Part shown: in pieces, positions 44,646 to 54,408 of the stretch
Numbering within the stretch: position 1 is the stretch's first letter
How the letters are laid out: the number at the start of each line of letters is the position of its first letter
From: Clostridiaceae bacterium
GTDB lineage: Bacteria > Bacillota > Clostridia > UBA1212 > DUPL01
Direction of reading: 5' to 3'
DNA length: 64,000 bases
Assembly (NCBI GenBank): GCA_012838385.1
Contig: DUPL01000068.1
Location: forward strand, 1 to 64,000
Position numbers and translations under genes: made by a program
Notes under the pieces: model-generated
Database searches by the model: none
Told to the model about the DNA's origin: nothing
Seen by the model: the letters and a program-made list of their open reading frames with translations, nothing else

Positions 44646-45923
44646 ATGAAAAGACCATTTTTTACTTATGAAGAGATCAAGGAAATATGCAAAAAATATC
44701 CAACTCCATTCTATATCTACGACGAAGAAGGAATAAGACAAGGCATCAGAAATCTGCAAAAGGCCTTTTCATGGAATAAAAACTTCAAAGAATATTATGC
44801 AGTAAAAGCATGTCCGAATCCCACACTTCTTAGAATTATTAAAGAAGAGGGATGCGGACTTGACTGTTCGTCATACACGGAACTCATGCTGGCAGAAGCA
44901 ATTGGCTGCACTGGAGACGATATCATGTTTTCTTCAAACGTTACTCCAGCAGAAGACTATGTTTATGCCCGTGAACTTGACAGCATAATCAATCTTGACG
45001 ATTTTACCCATATAGAGTTTTTAGAAGAACATGCAGGTCTGCCAAAAAGAATTTGCCTAAGATACAATCCGGGTGGAGAAATGATGATAGGCAACACAAT
45101 AATGGGCAATCCCGGGGATGCCAAGTATGGGATGACAAAAGAGCAGCTCATACAGGGGATAAAAATACTTATGTCCAAGGGCGTTGAGGAGTTTGGAATC
45201 CACGCTTTCCTTGCCAGCAACGTACTTGACAACAACTATTATGTAAAACTGGCGGAAATGCTTTTTGAACTGGTTGTTGAAATAAATAATATTACAGGAG
45301 CAAATTTTACATTCGTCAATCTGTCAGGAGGAATAGGTATACCTTACAGACCTGGCGAAAAATGTGCCGATTTAATGTATATTGGGAAAGGTGTAAAAGA
45401 GGCATTTGAAAGAATTATAAAACCTTCAAATGTAAGTGACGACCTTGCAATAAAGACTGAGCTTGGCAGATACATTACAGGTCCGCATGGCATACTTGTA
45501 ACAAAAGCAATCCATCACAAGGATATATACAAAAACTATATTGGAGTTGACGCATGTGCTGCAAATCTTCTGAGACCGGCCATGTATGGAGCATACCATC
45601 ATATAACTGTAATGGGTAAGGAAGAAGAGCCAAATACCCATGTCTACGACATTACCGGCGGATTATGCGAAAACAACGACAAGTTTGCAGTAGACAGGGC
45701 AATGCCAGAAATTGAGACAGGTGACATCCTTGCCATACACGATGCCGGTGCACATGGGTTTGCCATGGGCTACAACTACAATGGCAAATTGAGGTCGGCA
45801 GAAATACTTCTTAAAACGGACAGGACCACGCAGCTCATTAGAAGAGCGGAAACACCAATGGATTATTTTCAAACCCTTGATTTTGACGAGGACCTGAGCA
45901 GGATAATTGAAAAAAGGAAATGA
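44646..45923 (+). CDS. lysA: Diaminopimelate decarboxylase-like PLP enzyme (fold type III)
   Basis: 425 residues. YAVKACPNP carries the PLP lysine, SGGIGIPYRPG the phosphate-binding glycine loop, and DITGGLCENNDKF the substrate-contact Cys-Glu. Usual LysA has HCHIGSQ in the barrel; this one has HAFLASN, marking a divergent subgroup. Meso-diaminopimelate decarboxylation to lysine is the likeliest role; other basic amino acids or amino-sugar analogues are possible. AGGAG is 12 bases from the ATG. The next gene starts 4 bases after the stop. Confidence 0.82.
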   Translation: MKRPFFTYEEIKEICKKYPTPFYIYDEEGIRQGIRNLQKAFSWNKNFKEYYAVKACPNPTLLRIIKEEGCGLDCSSYTELMLAEAIGCTGDDIMFSSNVTPAEDYVYARELDSIINLDDFTHIEFLEEHAGLPKRICLRYNPGGEMMIGNTIMGNPGDAKYGMTKEQLIQGIKILMSKGVEEFGIHAFLASNVLDNNYYVKLAEMLFELVVEINNITGANFTFVNLSGGIGIPYRPGEKCADLMYIGKGVKEAFERIIKPSNVSDDLAIKTELGRYITGPHGILVTKAIHHKDIYKNYIGVDACAANLLRPAMYGAYHHITVMGKEEEPNTHVYDITGGLCENNDKFAVDRAMPEIETGDILAIHDAGAHGFAMGYNYNGKLRSAEILLKTDRTTQLIRRAETPMDYFQTLDFDEDLSRIIEKRK

Positions 45924-45927
45924 TAGC

Positions 45928-48675
45928 ATGAAAGGTATTAAGCGACTTCTAATATATATAGTTACGGTCGTTATCTTGTCAAGTATGTTAACGACCGTAT
46001 CTGGATACGAATACGGAGACGATATTGAAAACTTTTTATACCCATCCATAGAAAAAACTGCAAGAGCTACATATGTGTTGAATGGAAAGATAAATAAGAG
46101 TGATTTCAATGACAACATCACAAAAGTATCCGAAACCAGTATGTGGAACGGATATGCTTTTTTATCTGATTTTTCAACAGAGCCGTATCCTGGAACCCAG
46201 GAGTTTGACTCTTTTTTCAGAAACATTCTGAATGTTGTAAATATGAATGATTCCAAAGTATCAATATACTTTGACTTTACAAATCTTGCTCATGTCACAA
46301 ACATCTTTCTTGAAAAATATGAGGAATACAGCATGGAGTTTCTGTTTTTGGAAGAACTTCCTCTATCGGATGGTGAAACAGTAGAATTTAAAGTACCTCA
46401 AGGAAAAGTCATGTCCATAGTTGGCATGAATATTGAAACAAAGGCACTGAATGACTTGACAGAGTTTGTACAGGACGGAAAACTTTCTGTAACTGCCCCA
46501 AAAGGTTCCGGTGATTGGAAGGTTCTGTTTTTTATGCTTAGAAAAGTGGAAAACGAGCTGCTTAAAAAAACCTGCTCCGTGAACTTTCTTTCAAATGATG
46601 CTTCCAAAAAATTTATAGAAGTCAGTTACAAAAATTTTGTATACAATTATCCTGAATATTTTCCTGATACAATAGACACTGCATACATGGCAAATATCAA
46701 TATAGCCAATATTGATGGCGGTATTGCATGGGCAGAAGACTATAACGAGAAATTTGAGGAAAAGTACGGATTCAAACCCACACTTCTTTATCCCGCCCTT
46801 GTTTATGACATAGGAGAAGATTATGCATCTTCCAAAACAGCTTTGTATTCCTTAAGAACCGAACTACTTATCGAAGGATTCCTTAAAGCAATGAATGAGT
46901 TTGCAAGCGACAGCAAAATCAGACTCATGGGGAACCCTTATGCGTTCGATTCTCTTGTGCCAACTGAATACTGCGGAGACTTTATCAAATTCTTCAAATA
47001 CATAGATGTGCCGGTATTTGATGGATTATCTAATTACGCAGTATCAAAAAAATATATTAAACTTGTAAGCTCCGCATCATACAATTATGGAAAGAACTTG
47101 ACAGGAGCAAATTTGTTCAGTCCGTATGAAATAATTGATAGAAATACAATGTACAGGACTATTCTGGAGACATACTCCAAGGGTATCAACCATGTTTATC
47201 TGAGTTCAATATACAACTCAAGTGAAAACATGAGCAACAACGATTTATTTAACAAGAGTCAACTGGCAAAGTACGTGCCAGGACTGAACACTCTCATAAC
47301 CAGACTGAATACCCTGCTTCAAAGAGGCGAAACCGTTGTTGACGTAGGAGTTGTTTATCCTATAGAAACCTTGAATTATGCATATACACCAGGCAACAAT
47401 TCAAGAGAAAACATCCCTTATGCCGACTATATTGACATAGGAGAGTTTCTACATCAGGATCTGCAATTGGATTTCATGTATCTGCATCCGGACTATATCC
47501 AGAAAAACGGTATAGACAAGTATTCACTCATTATCCTGACTGGATGTGAAGTAATTAGTATGGAAACATTGGATGTATTGAAAGAATACTACGACAAGGG
47601 AGGCAAAATTATTGCTACATACACACTTCCAACAAAAACCGCTGAAAAGGGAAAAGACAATGAAGCAAAGGAAATAATCGAACATATTTTTGGTACCGAC
47701 ATATATTCCACTTCAGCAAAGGGAAACATATACAAAAATACCAACAAAAATGGAGGACAAGCGTACTTCATATGTTCCTATGATTACGGAACTAATGACT
47801 ATTTTAAAAACATTGATTTGTTGGAGTTGGCTGTTAATGAGGCAATAAAGGTCAGGGATGTTGCAATTAATACGAATGATGATTCTTACAAAAGTATCGT
47901 TACATACATTCATAGGAAAACGGAAAAGGAAGACATCTACTTTATTGCAAACACAGGCAGCGACAATTTTTCAGGAAGCGTAGTCCTTAAAGGAAAACAC
48001 CATCCTGTTCTTTTGGATCCTCATACCGGTGAGATAACAGTCCCCGAGTACAAGAATCATAAACTATACGGGGAGAATGTTACTAGTGTAAAACTGGATA
48101 TTGAAACATTGAGTTCAAAGATAATCTACTGTGGAGACAAATACAAAAATATTAGAATGCCTTTGCTGTACAAAGGTGAACTTGAGACCTTTAATGAAGC
48201 TGGAATCGAATTTGACAATGGAACCATATCCTTCATATTTTCAATAGGCCAGGATGACAAGATTGAGCTGGCAGCAAGATTGGATGAAAACGACAATGGA
48301 TACATATTGGAAATAGAGGACGGAAGGATAAATCTTCTTAAAAAACAGGACGACAAGACTGACATAATAAACAGTGTTGTAGTTCCCATACATAGAAATA
48401 ATTTTTATCAGTTTACCATGACAGTGAATGAGGATGGTTTCGATGTGTTCCTGTCCGGTAGAAAGCTCTTTGAAGCAACTGACTCAACCTTCAAGCAGGG
48501 CAGGATAGCCTTTGGCAATATTGATGATTCCAGCATCGAAGTGTTTGACATTGTACTTCTGGGTGGACTTGAAAAGGTTGAGGTAGTCAATCATTCATAT
48601 ACAGTATATCTTGTTTTGTTTCTTTCCTTGATACTGTTAAGATTGTCTGCAATGTTACATAAAAAAAAGAAGTAA
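45928..48675 (+). CDS. Membrane-anchored surface protein, GH106-like glycoside hydrolase architecture (suspected)
   Basis: 915 residues. Signal peptide (1-26) and a C-terminal membrane helix (about 890-910) followed by KKKK. Between them: a region with DLTEFVQDGKLSVTAP reminiscent of GH106 N-terminal beta domains; a probable TIM barrel (about 225-470); a GATase-like/trimerisation region (VVDVGVVYPIE ... SLIILTGCEVIS); a beta domain with YFIANTG and LLDPHTGEI, a motif frequent in large glycosidases; and a LamG/DUF1080-like domain (about 755-880). The acid pair expected near residue 260 reads IDGGIAW, so activity is uncertain. Family assignment is inference. It may be co-transcribed with the lysA-like gene. 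Confidence 0.65.
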   Translation: MKGIKRLLIYIVTVVILSSMLTTVSGYEYGDDIENFLYPSIEKTARATYVLNGKINKSDFNDNITKVSETSMWNGYAFLSDFSTEPYPGTQEFDSFFRNILNVVNMNDSKVSIYFDFTNLAHVTNIFLEKYEEYSMEFLFLEELPLSDGETVEFKVPQGKVMSIVGMNIETKALNDLTEFVQDGKLSVTAPKGSGDWKVLFFMLRKVENELLKKTCSVNFLSNDASKKFIEVSYKNFVYNYPEYFPDTIDTAYMANINIANIDGGIAWAEDYNEKFEEKYGFKPTLLYPALVYDIGEDYASSKTALYSLRTELLIEGFLKAMNEFASDSKIRLMGNPYAFDSLVPTEYCGDFIKFFKYIDVPVFDGLSNYAVSKKYIKLVSSASYNYGKNLTGANLFSPYEIIDRNTMYRTILETYSKGINHVYLSSIYNSSENMSNNDLFNKSQLAKYVPGLNTLITRLNTLLQRGETVVDVGVVYPIETLNYAYTPGNNSRENIPYADYIDIGEFLHQDLQLDFMYLHPDYIQKNGIDKYSLIILTGCEVISMETLDVLKEYYDKGGKIIATYTLPTKTAEKGKDNEAKEIIEHIFGTDIYSTSAKGNIYKNTNKNGGQAYFICSYDYGTNDYFKNIDLLELAVNEAIKVRDVAINTNDDSYKSIVTYIHRKTEKEDIYFIANTGSDNFSGSVVLKGKHHPVLLDPHTGEITVPEYKNHKLYGENVTSVKLDIETLSSKIIYCGDKYKNIRMPLLYKGELETFNEAGIEFDNGTISFIFSIGQDDKIELAARLDENDNGYILEIEDGRINLLKKQDDKTDIINSVVVPIHRNNFYQFTMTVNEDGFDVFLSGRKLFEATDSTFKQGRIAFGNIDDSSIEVFDIVLLGGLEKVEVVNHSYTVYLVLFLSLILLRLSAMLHKKKK

Positions 48676-48682
48676 AGATATG

Positions 48683-48710
48683 TTAAGGAGCCCAAATTTG
48701 GGCTCCTTAA
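48683..48710. terminator. Perfect 28-base palindrome between convergent genes
   Basis: A 14+14 inverted repeat with a GGAGCCC/GGGCTCC core lies 8 bases after the + gene stop and 4 bases past the enolase stop. It can fold on both transcripts; U-runs are short. Confidence 0.8.
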
Positions 48711-48713
48711 TAA

Positions 48714-49949
48714 TCAGCATGGTCTTTTGTCTGCAATTCTTAAGAGTCTGTTGTACTTTGCAACCCTCTCTCCGCGGCTTGGGGCACCGGTCTTTATGAA
48801 ACCTGCGTTTGTTGCTACAGCCAAATCAGAGATGGTTGTATCTTCAGTTTCACCGGAACGATGCGATACGATTACATTGAATCCAGCATCCTGAGCAATC
48901 CGGATAGTCTTCAATGTCTCGCTAACAGAACCAATTTGATTCAGCTTGATAAGAATTGAGTTGCCTGCATTCAGTTCAATTCCTTTTACCAATCTTTCCG
49001 GATTTGTAACGAACAAGTCATCACCGACAACCATGATTTTATCACCAATGCGTTTTGTAAGTTCAGTAAAGGCATCCCAATCGTTTTCTCCCAATGGATC
49101 CTCAATTGACACTATGGGATAATCGCTTACTAGCTTCTCCCAATACGAAACAAGCTCTTCCACCGTCATTTCCTTGTTTTTCTTAGGGAACAAATATCCT
49201 TTGTCTGTTTTCCATTCACTCGCTGCTGCATCCAGTGCAATGTTGAAATCCTGTCCAACTTTGTAGCCTGCCTTTTCAACCGCCTGAAGGATAAGCTCGA
49301 TAGCTTCAGTATCATCGCTCAAATTCGGTGCGAATCCTCCTTCATCTCCAACAGCTGTGGACAATCCCTTTGACTTAAGTAGCGCTTTCAAAGTGTGGAA
49401 CACATTTGCACACTGCTCAAGAGATACCGTAAAATCCTCTTCTGTTGGAAGTATCATGAATTCCTGTATATCCACATTATTGTCGGCATGAGCACCACCA
49501 TTCAGAATGTTCATCATGGGTCTTGGAAGTTTCGTACCTGCAGCTCCGCCCAGGAATCTGTATAGAGGGATGTTCAAGCTCTTTGCAGCTGCGTGGCTGC
49601 AAGCAAGGGAAACAGCCAGGATGCTGTTTGCACCTAGTTTTTTCTTTTCTTTTGTTCCATCCGCCTCTATCATTAACCTGTCAATGGTGTATATATCTGT
49701 AACGTCAAGACCAACTACGGCATCTCTAATGGGGCCGTCAATATTCTTTACGGCCTTTTGTACACCTTTTCCGCCATATCTGGTTCCGCCATCCCTAAGT
49801 TCCAATGCTTCATATTCTCCAGTTGAAGCACCGGATGGCACCATTCCGGTAGCGACTGTACCATCATTGAGTATAACTACTGCTTCAACAGTTGGGTTTC
49901 CTCTGGAATCCAGTATTTCTCTACCGTAAACATCTTTAATTCTTCTCAT
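48714..49949 (-). CDS. eno: Enolase
   Basis: Converts 2-phosphoglycerate to phosphoenolpyruvate. [63 protein letters not shown] and [15 protein letters not shown] are intact. At 411 residues it is short: the chain ends [11 protein letters not shown], about 15-20 residues before the usual end, and the terminator follows at once, so the short end looks native. AAGGAGG precedes ATG 49949. Confidence 0.96.
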   Translation of the reverse strand: MRRIKDVYGREILDSRGNPTVEAVVILNDGTVATGMVPSGASTGEYEALELRDGGTRYGGKGVQKAVKNIDGPIRDAVVGLDVTDIYTIDRLMIEADGTKEKKKLGANSILAVSLACSHAAAKSLNIPLYRFLGGAAGTKLPRPMMNILNGGAHADNNVDIQEFMILPTEEDFTVSLEQCANVFHTLKALLKSKGLSTAVGDEGGFAPNLSDDTEAIELILQAVEKAGYKVGQDFNIALDAAASEWKTDKGYLFPKKNKEMTVEELVSYWEKLVSDYPIVSIEDPLGENDWDAFTELTKRIGDKIMVVGDDLFVTNPERLVKGIELNAGNSILIKLNQIGSVSETLKTIRIAQDAGFNVIVSHRSGETEDTTISDLAVATNAGFIKTGAPSRGERVAKYNRLLRIADKRPC

Positions 49950-49983
49950 AGAACTACCTCCTTGAGATATGTTATTTGAGCAT

Positions 49984-50012
49984 ATAATAGCACTATTTTA
50001 TTATCAAGGCAA
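49984..50012 (-). promoter_or_regulatory. Promoter of eno
   Basis: Minus strand TTGCCT (50012-50007), 17-base spacer, TATTAT (49989-49984). Confidence 0.5.
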
Positions 50013-50030
50013 ATAATTGTAAAAACCATC

Positions 50031-50060
50031 TTGCAAATTACATATATTTCTGTGTATAAT
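50031..50060 (+). promoter_or_regulatory. Promoter of the DUF4091 lipoprotein gene
   Basis: TTGCAA (50031-50036), 18-base spacer, perfect TATAAT (50055-50060), 51 bases before the ATG. Confidence 0.6.
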
Positions 50061-50111
50061 TACTGGGGTTGCTATAAGAGTTAGTCAAGTAAAAAAAAGG
50101 AGAAGCGTAAA

Positions 50112-52427
50112 ATGAAAAAAATTTCTAGGGTTTTATGCATAATTTTTACCATTTTATTGGTTTTAACGGTTGGATGCACTAAAGAAGACGACAAACTTAA
50201 CTTTACGAAAGAGCAGCTAAGAAGAGTAAAATTTGATAACGACAAGGTTTTGGACAAACACATTTTTGGACATAACCAATGCTCGCATGATTTTACCAAG
50301 GATAGAAAAGAAGGCAAAGTCTTAAAACTATCCACATCCATAAATCAGGCTAATGATCCTTTCGTCAGTCTCAATCTGGGTGACTATTTGAGAGAAATTG
50401 GCGATGATAGCGTAAAAGGCGATGAATATAAGGTTGTACTTCTGAAGATAAAAGTTTCAGATATGATTTCATGCAACTTTGAGCTTTTCTATGCTACAGG
50501 AAACAGCACTACAATCGAAATAGGACATTCCAAAACATCAATATATGACAACAGTAGCGAAAAATGGCAGTATGTGTTGTTTGACATGACCAAGGACCCT
50601 AACTGGACTGACAGCATAAATGTTTTAAGATTTGACTTTGCTACTGCGGCAGTGTCAAAAGGCGAAACAATGTACATATCAGAAATAATGTTTGCAAAAG
50701 ATATGGATATTGCATGCCAGGTTATGGGACTTGATATTAGTACGGAGCTTGAAAACATTCTGGACGCTAAAACTGAAGAATACATAAAGAAACTATTATC
50801 CATCGAAGATCCGGAAACAGAATATTCAAAGTATGCACCTCTTACAGCAGCCAATGAGGATAAGAATATAAATATGTGGTTTAATCACACATATACAAGA
50901 ACTCCGGAAGGCGAGACAACTCCAGGAGATATGAAAACATACCAGCTTAGGCTTGCAAAGAACGAGCTGGAGGCCTGTCAGTTGATTTTCTCAACAAAAC
51001 AAGATTATTCAAACATGACTCTTGAGATAACCGACTTCACAAACAAGAACGGAAAAACTCTGAGAACCGAACTCTTGTACGGCTATTATTTCGAGGTCAG
51101 GGAAGAAATGATAATCGATCCACTTCCACCTCTTGACGGACCCTTTGACCTGAAAGCAAACAAGAGTAAAACCTTTGTAATAAAGGTAATGAGTACACTT
51201 GATAGCGAAGCAGGCGAATACGTTGCCACAGTTACCCTTAAAGACTCAAGCGGACAAGAGGTCAAAAAAGCAAAGGTGTTTGCATATGTTTGGGATTTTG
51301 AACTCCCTGAGGAAACATCATGCAAGACCCTAATGGATACGAGCTCCTTTGCAGTTTATACGTTGCATGGGGTTCACGAAGGAGATGACGAACAGCTTTA
51401 CAAAAACTATTATGATTTTCTGCTTGAAAACAGAATCAACTCATATACGCTTCCTTATTCCACCGAATACTATAGTGACCCAAGAATTGTAGAATACTTG
51501 GATAATCCACGTGTTAGAGCATTCCTCAATATGGGTTGGAAAAGAAAACTTACCGGAGATAATGTCAAACATTCCTATGATTTTCTCTCCCAGAAGCAGG
51601 AATGGCTTGACAAGACATACTTCTATCCGGTAGACGAACCTATTGATATCACCATGCTCGATCAGGTAAGAACCTTTGGTGAGATCATAAAGCAGAACTT
51701 CCCTAACCACAAGCTGCTTGTGCCTATGCATTTCAACTTGTCCATGAATCCGGAATCAACCATGGATCATTTTGAGTATGTGGCTGATTATGTAACAGCA
51801 TGGTGTCCAAAAACATTTTTCTTCAACACATATGAGGATTACAAAAAGAATCCTTACCTGACATACTACATGTCCGGAATGCTTGAGAAAAATCTTGGCA
51901 CATTCCCTGAGAGAATGGCAAAACACCAGGCAGAGGGTGACGATGTTTGGTGGTATGTAACACGTGTTCCCAACTATCCTGAAATCACTCTCACAATGGA
52001 AACCAAAGCAGTTAAGTACAGGGTACTGTTCTGGCAGCAGAAACTGTATAATGTGGACAATTTCCTCTATTACATGACAAATGACTGGTATCCAGAAGGA
52101 AACGATCTTGCTTGGAATGCAAAACACGAAAAGACACATCTGTACGATGTTTACGGAAATGGCGTTCTCGTGTACTGCGGTGCTTATGTAGGAATCTATG
52201 GTCCTGTAGGCTCCTTGAGACTTGAATGTGTAAGGGACGGAATAGAGGACTTCGAGTATCTTACCATCCTTGAAAAACACTATGGCAAGGAAACTGTGGA
52301 CAATGTAATAAGCAGGATTACCACATCCCTTTACAAGTACACTGAGGATGAGACGACATTTACAGAAGTGAAAATTGCACTCGGCAACCTTATTGAAAAG
52401 ACTATTAAAGAAGGTGTAATTAAGTAA
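50112..52427 (+). CDS. Surface lipoprotein with DUF4091 (GH123-like) catalytic domain
   Basis: 771 residues. A lipoprotein signal ends LTVGC, with C22 as the lipidated residue. Residues about 25-200 are a beta-sandwich, possibly carbohydrate-binding. The DUF4091 part (about 270-750) has a beta domain then a TIM barrel with FYPVDEP, D508-E509 being the candidate substrate-assisted pair of GH123-type enzymes, and ends with LECVRDGIEDFEYL, the family signature. The likely job is cleavage of an N-acetylhexosamine-containing glycan outside the cell (inference). It has its own promoter and terminator. Confidence 0.8.
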   Translation: MKKISRVLCIIFTILLVLTVGCTKEDDKLNFTKEQLRRVKFDNDKVLDKHIFGHNQCSHDFTKDRKEGKVLKLSTSINQANDPFVSLNLGDYLREIGDDSVKGDEYKVVLLKIKVSDMISCNFELFYATGNSTTIEIGHSKTSIYDNSSEKWQYVLFDMTKDPNWTDSINVLRFDFATAAVSKGETMYISEIMFAKDMDIACQVMGLDISTELENILDAKTEEYIKKLLSIEDPETEYSKYAPLTAANEDKNINMWFNHTYTRTPEGETTPGDMKTYQLRLAKNELEACQLIFSTKQDYSNMTLEITDFTNKNGKTLRTELLYGYYFEVREEMIIDPLPPLDGPFDLKANKSKTFVIKVMSTLDSEAGEYVATVTLKDSSGQEVKKAKVFAYVWDFELPEETSCKTLMDTSSFAVYTLHGVHEGDDEQLYKNYYDFLLENRINSYTLPYSTEYYSDPRIVEYLDNPRVRAFLNMGWKRKLTGDNVKHSYDFLSQKQEWLDKTYFYPVDEPIDITMLDQVRTFGEIIKQNFPNHKLLVPMHFNLSMNPESTMDHFEYVADYVTAWCPKTFFFNTYEDYKKNPYLTYYMSGMLEKNLGTFPERMAKHQAEGDDVWWYVTRVPNYPEITLTMETKAVKYRVLFWQQKLYNVDNFLYYMTNDWYPEGNDLAWNAKHEKTHLYDVYGNGVLVYCGAYVGIYGPVGSLRLECVRDGIEDFEYLTILEKHYGKETVDNVISRITTSLYKYTEDETTFTEVKIALGNLIEKTIKEGVIK

Positions 52428-52433
52428 AGTTTA

Positions 52434-52475
52434 ATGCGCATTGGGTAATGACCCGATGCGCATGTTTATTTTGTT
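52434..52475 (+). terminator. Terminator after the DUF4091 lipoprotein gene
   Basis: 13-bp stem (52434-52446 with 52451-52463, one G-U pair), 4-base loop, then GTTTATTTTGTT. Confidence 0.8.
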
Positions 52476-52505
52476 GGAAATAAATATTTTTTAGGAGGGA
52501 TAAAC

Positions 52506-54083
52506 ATGTATATCTGGACAGCATCTGCCAATGAAAGAGTTTACAAAAACACCCGCATAACAAGGACTTCAATGAGTTTTCTTGTTCTTGAAAGTGCGAA
52601 AAATGCGTATGTCTCAGGTCAAATCTTGCTTAGAAGTATTGAAGGCTTTGAGATATTGGATGTAAAGGCACATACGGAATTTCCTTGCGACATCTACTAT
52701 CAGCGATACAACGTATTCAACGATGGATTACCGTATCCTGATGAGCTGGTAGCTATAAAGCATGTGGGCAGGTTAAGCGTGCTTCCTCACAGCACTCAAG
52801 GAATATGGCTCAATTTTTTCATACCAAGAGATGTAAAAGAAGGCCGGCAAGATTTCTTTGTTGAGATCTTCACATCTCAAGGAAATTTCACCGTACCGGT
52901 ATACCTCCATATTTACAATGTGATTATACCTGATACCAAGGACTCGGAATTCAACCTCGAATACTTTTTCCTGCCCTTTGACTTTTTCCCGTATAAGGAT
53001 AAAAAGGAACAAAAGAACTTTGCTAATTACGAATATGAAAGGTATTCAGATAAGTGGTGGGAGCTTATGGACGAATATGCAAAGAGCTTTTTGCAAATCA
53101 GAAACAACTCTTTGGATATTAGAATCATGCCTCTGCTTGCAGACGCAGGTTCAAGGGAAGTTGAGAATAACAAATGGGAGTTTAACTGGGAACTGTTTGA
53201 CAGGTTCATCAAATTCTTTATTGATAGAAATGCTGTGAAAAGCCTTTCCTGTTGTTCAATAATTAATCCTGTAATGAATGACACGGTTTTGTGCCTTGAC
53301 GAAAACTCCAATATAGTGTCTGTAGAGATAGAGAGCGAAAAAGGGGAGGCCTTTACAGATGCATTCTACTGTGCTCTGTATGAGCATATCAAGGAACTTG
53401 GTCTTCTTGACAGATTCAGAATGAGACTTCAAGATGAACCGCATCAGGACAAATATTGGATATGGGCAAGAAAAAAGGTTGAAAGATTAATGCCCGGCGT
53501 TTTTTGCGGAGAGCCTTTGGATATGTTGTCAGTCTCAAAACTGTTAAAAGACTATTGTGATCAGTTCATACCCAGAATAGAAGTTTTTGAGGAAGGAGCG
53601 GACTTCTTCAGAGACATGCAAAAAGCTGGCAAGGAAGTCTGGGTGTATTCATGCTGCTTCCCTGAAGAACATTGGTACCTTAACAAGTTCATAGATCACC
53701 CCCATATACATTCCAGACTGATAACCTGGGCATGTTATACTCAAAACATTACAGGATTCCTGCATTGGGGCTACAACTATTTTGCAGGTAATGACCTTTA
53801 CAGCTGTCTTCCAAATGCCAGGTTCAAGGGTGACGGCCATATTGTTTATCCCAATGTGGAATACAATACAATAAATATATCCACAAGGTTCATTGCAACA
53901 AGGGACGGCATCCAGGATTATGAGCTATTAAAAATTGCTGAAAGAAAATTCAAGGATGCAACTTTTGCTCTGTCCAGAAAGATAGCTAGAAGCTTTTCGG
54001 AGTTTAATAATAATCCCGAGAGCGTTGACAATACTGTTTCAAGACTTCTGAAACTTGCAGAAGTATCTCAGAACATGGTATGA
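52506..54083 (+). CDS. Cytoplasmic DUF4091 (GH123-like) protein
   Basis: 525 residues, no signal peptide, so a cytosolic partner of the upstream lipoprotein. Beta domain (about 1-150), then TIM barrel with MRLQDEPHQDKY (D310-E311, the candidate catalytic pair), WVYSCCFPEEHW, GFLHWGYNYF, and the closing signature RFIATRDGIQDYELL. This suggests breakdown of imported oligosaccharides. AGGAGG lies before ATG 52506. A terminator separates it from the lipoprotein gene, so it needs readthrough or a weak promoter not clearly seen. Confidence 0.8.
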   Translation: MYIWTASANERVYKNTRITRTSMSFLVLESAKNAYVSGQILLRSIEGFEILDVKAHTEFPCDIYYQRYNVFNDGLPYPDELVAIKHVGRLSVLPHSTQGIWLNFFIPRDVKEGRQDFFVEIFTSQGNFTVPVYLHIYNVIIPDTKDSEFNLEYFFLPFDFFPYKDKKEQKNFANYEYERYSDKWWELMDEYAKSFLQIRNNSLDIRIMPLLADAGSREVENNKWEFNWELFDRFIKFFIDRNAVKSLSCCSIINPVMNDTVLCLDENSNIVSVEIESEKGEAFTDAFYCALYEHIKELGLLDRFRMRLQDEPHQDKYWIWARKKVERLMPGVFCGEPLDMLSVSKLLKDYCDQFIPRIEVFEEGADFFRDMQKAGKEVWVYSCCFPEEHWYLNKFIDHPHIHSRLITWACYTQNITGFLHWGYNYFAGNDLYSCLPNARFKGDGHIVYPNVEYNTINISTRFIATRDGIQDYELLKIAERKFKDATFALSRKIARSFSEFNNNPESVDNTVSRLLKLAEVSQNMV

Positions 54084-54090
54084 TTGTGAT

Positions 54091-54390
54091 ATGGGCGGAT
54101 TAACTTTGAAGCTAGTATTTATTGTGTATTATGCCATATTGAATATTGTGGGATTCCTTGTAATGCTCTCGGACAAAAGGAAGGCCATGTACCACAGAAC
54201 CCGTACCAAGGAATCCACTCTTTTCCTAGTATCCATACTAGGAGGAGCTTTAGGAGTGTTTCTTGCCATGCATATATTCAGACATAAAACAAAGCATGGC
54301 AGTTTCATTTATGGAATACCTGCGATATTAATTGTTCACATTCTTTTGATATCATATATAGCGTACAATTTTCCAAATCTATTTAAGTAA
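54091..54390 (+). CDS. DUF1294 small membrane protein
   Basis: About 99 residues with three membrane helices. SDKRKAMYHRTRTKESTLF, GGALGVFLAMHIFRHKTKH and GIPAIL are the DUF1294 signature. Function unknown. ATG 54091 gives family length but has a poor ribosome site; it is 7 bases after the DUF4091 gene. Confidence 0.8.
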   Translation: MGGLTLKLVFIVYYAILNIVGFLVMLSDKRKAMYHRTRTKESTLFLVSILGGALGVFLAMHIFRHKTKHGSFIYGIPAILIVHILLISYIAYNFPNLFK

Positions 54391-54408
54391 TGAAAGGTGG
54401 AAATTGAA

